From: Paracoccaceae bacterium
GTDB taxonomy: Bacteria; Pseudomonadota; Alphaproteobacteria; Rhodobacterales; Rhodobacteraceae
Reading direction: 5' to 3'
DNA: 64,000 nucleotides
Assembly (NCBI GenBank): GCA_020425085.1
Contig: JAGQRW010000004.1
Span: 372,001 to 436,000, forward strand
Under the pieces are notes generated by a model. It saw only the letters and a program-made list of their open reading frames with translations. It was not told the DNA's origin and ran no database searches. A program made the translations under genes and the position numbers. Positions 63,210-64,000 of this stretch are shown piece after piece (the first letter of the stretch is position 1; every line of letters starts with the position of its first letter).

Positions 63210-64000
63210 GTGACCCAAACACTTGCCGCAAGGCTTGCCGAATATGCCGGTATCGCGGCTGACCTTGGTGTCGGGGCGGTGGCACTGGTGCCGGGTGCCA
63301 ATTTCACCCGCGCTCTTGGCCAAGCCTTTGCCAGCCATGAACGGCCGTTCCTGCTGGTGATAACGGCAGATGGCCGGACGGCGGCGCTGGTACCTAATCT
63401 GGAGCTGCAAAGCTGGAATTTGCTGGGATTTGCCGGGCAGGTTTTTGATTGGCGCGATCAGGATGGATATGACACGGCTTTTGCCGGGCTGATCGCGCAT
63501 CTTGGTATCAGGTCGCTGGCGGTCGAGGGGCAGGTGATGCGCGTTTTCGTGCATCACGCGTTGAGAAAGGCGCAGCCAGGGCTTGAGATCATCGACGGCG
63601 AAGCGGCGATTTCTGGCCTGAGGGTCATCAAGACGCCAGATGAGATCGCCGCCATGAAAGCCGCCATCGGCATATCTGAACGCGCATTGGAACGTGTGCT
63701 GGCGGGTGTCAGGCTGGGCCAGACGGAAAAAGACATCGAACAATCGCTGATCCTGGCCCTGTTTGCCGAAGGCAGCGAGGCGCACGCCTTTGCGCCGATC
63801 GTGGCGGCAGGCGACAATTCCGCCCTGCCCCACGCCAAGGCGCGCGCCGACTACCACGTCAAGGCGGGCGATGCCCTTCTGCTGGATTTCGGGGCGACAA
63901 AACACGGCTTTGCCGCCGACATCACCCGCACGGTTTTCCTTGGCCATGCCAGCGATGAGGGCCGCAGGGTTTACGACACGGTTCTCAGGGCCAACCGCAA
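63210..64000 (+). CDS. M24 aminopeptidase P-type protein (partial)
   Basis: A GTG at 63210 (AAAGG upstream) opens a frame that runs off the right edge; 263 codons are visible. The N-terminal half is the creatinase-like domain (VALVPGANFTRALGQAFASHERPFLLVITADG), the second half begins the pita-bread domain (GVRLGQTEKDIEQSLILALF, HAFAPIVAAGDNSALPHAKA, LLLDFGATKHGFAADITRTVFLG), which shows the two metal-ligand Asp of DFG and DIT. Probably an Xaa-Pro peptidase acting on peptides bound by the preceding solute-binding protein. Confidence 0.85.
   Translation, partial: MTQTLAARLAEYAGIAADLGVGAVALVPGANFTRALGQAFASHERPFLLVITADGRTAALVPNLELQSWNLLGFAGQVFDWRDQDGYDTAFAGLIAHLGIRSLAVEGQVMRVFVHHALRKAQPGLEIIDGEAAISGLRVIKTPDEIAAMKAAIGISERALERVLAGVRLGQTEKDIEQSLILALFAEGSEAHAFAPIVAAGDNSALPHAKARADYHVKAGDALLLDFGATKHGFAADITRTVFLGHASDEGRRVYDTVLRANR

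Overview
The window is a dense, GC-rich stretch of an alphaproteobacterial chromosome. It most resembles Rhodobacterales (Rhodobacteraceae/Roseobacter type). This rests on the mdh-sucC-sucD-sucA-sucB-lpdA block with an mcl2-like gene beside mdh, a VPLPA-CTERM protein, a FYDLN-acid protein, a DUF1523 protein, the tandem aldehyde dehydrogenase next to deoC, and a two-copy intergenic repeat of a kind I associate with this family. The genus is not determinable from the sequence alone.

Layout. (1) 1-4.3 kb: a partial SH3b protein, then folate/AhpD/DUF488 housekeeping genes. A group III truncated haemoglobin is divergent from an NsrR-like Rrf2 regulator, which is followed by a hexameric tyrosine-coordinated haem protein (HTHP) gene. 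(2) 4.3-5.1 kb: a secreted VPLPA-CTERM protein with a TLDc-like pattern. (3) 5.5-12.4 kb: a nitric-oxide module. A leftward operon (NnrS-like membrane protein, two DUF2249 proteins, an Fe-S assembly factor, a small unknown) is divergent from a second NsrR-like regulator, which leads into a cluster matching norS-norY-senC-orf1, the sNOR type of nitric oxide reductase. (4) 12.4-21 kb: a GntR regulator with palindromic operators facing an amine-catabolic operon (GltS-like glxBCD, PuuA-like gamma-glutamylamine synthetase, RidA, aldehyde dehydrogenase, PuuB-like oxidase). (5) 21-27.7 kb: iron storage and uptake (bfr, bfd, hemP, then imelysin, cytochrome b-like, pentahaem cytochrome c, FTR1 permease). 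(6) 27.8-30.6 kb: a secreted lyase-like protein, tRNA-Ala(GGC), FYDLN protein, YgjP-like peptidase, GntR regulator. (7) 30.6-42.4 kb: the leftward TCA-cycle block, interrupted by several unrelated small genes. (8) 42.5-49.4 kb: TauE, a malyl-CoA thioesterase/lyase, an APH-fold kinase, deoC and a double aldehyde dehydrogenase. (9) 49.4-56.2 kb: a leftward, tightly packed block of six or seven genes (coiled-coil protein, unknown, AAA+ ATPase, unknown, two small membrane proteins) of unknown function. (10) 56.4-64 kb: amidohydrolase/peptide metabolism with an M20 deacylase, two solute-binding proteins without permeases in view, creatinase with a highly structured leader, and a partial M24 peptidase.

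How it fits together. The first 12 kb reads as an NO-sensing and NO-removing island: two Rrf2 regulators with the same Cys-X7-Cys-X5-Cys pattern, a truncated haemoglobin, HTHP and a CuA-containing NO reductase whose catalytic subunit has Asn where oxidases carry the cross-linked Tyr. The strongest candidates for under-described biology are the 49.4-56.2 kb AAA+/coiled-coil block, the FTR1 system built with a pentahaem cytochrome, the sNOR island with HTHP, and the multi-hairpin creatinase leader.
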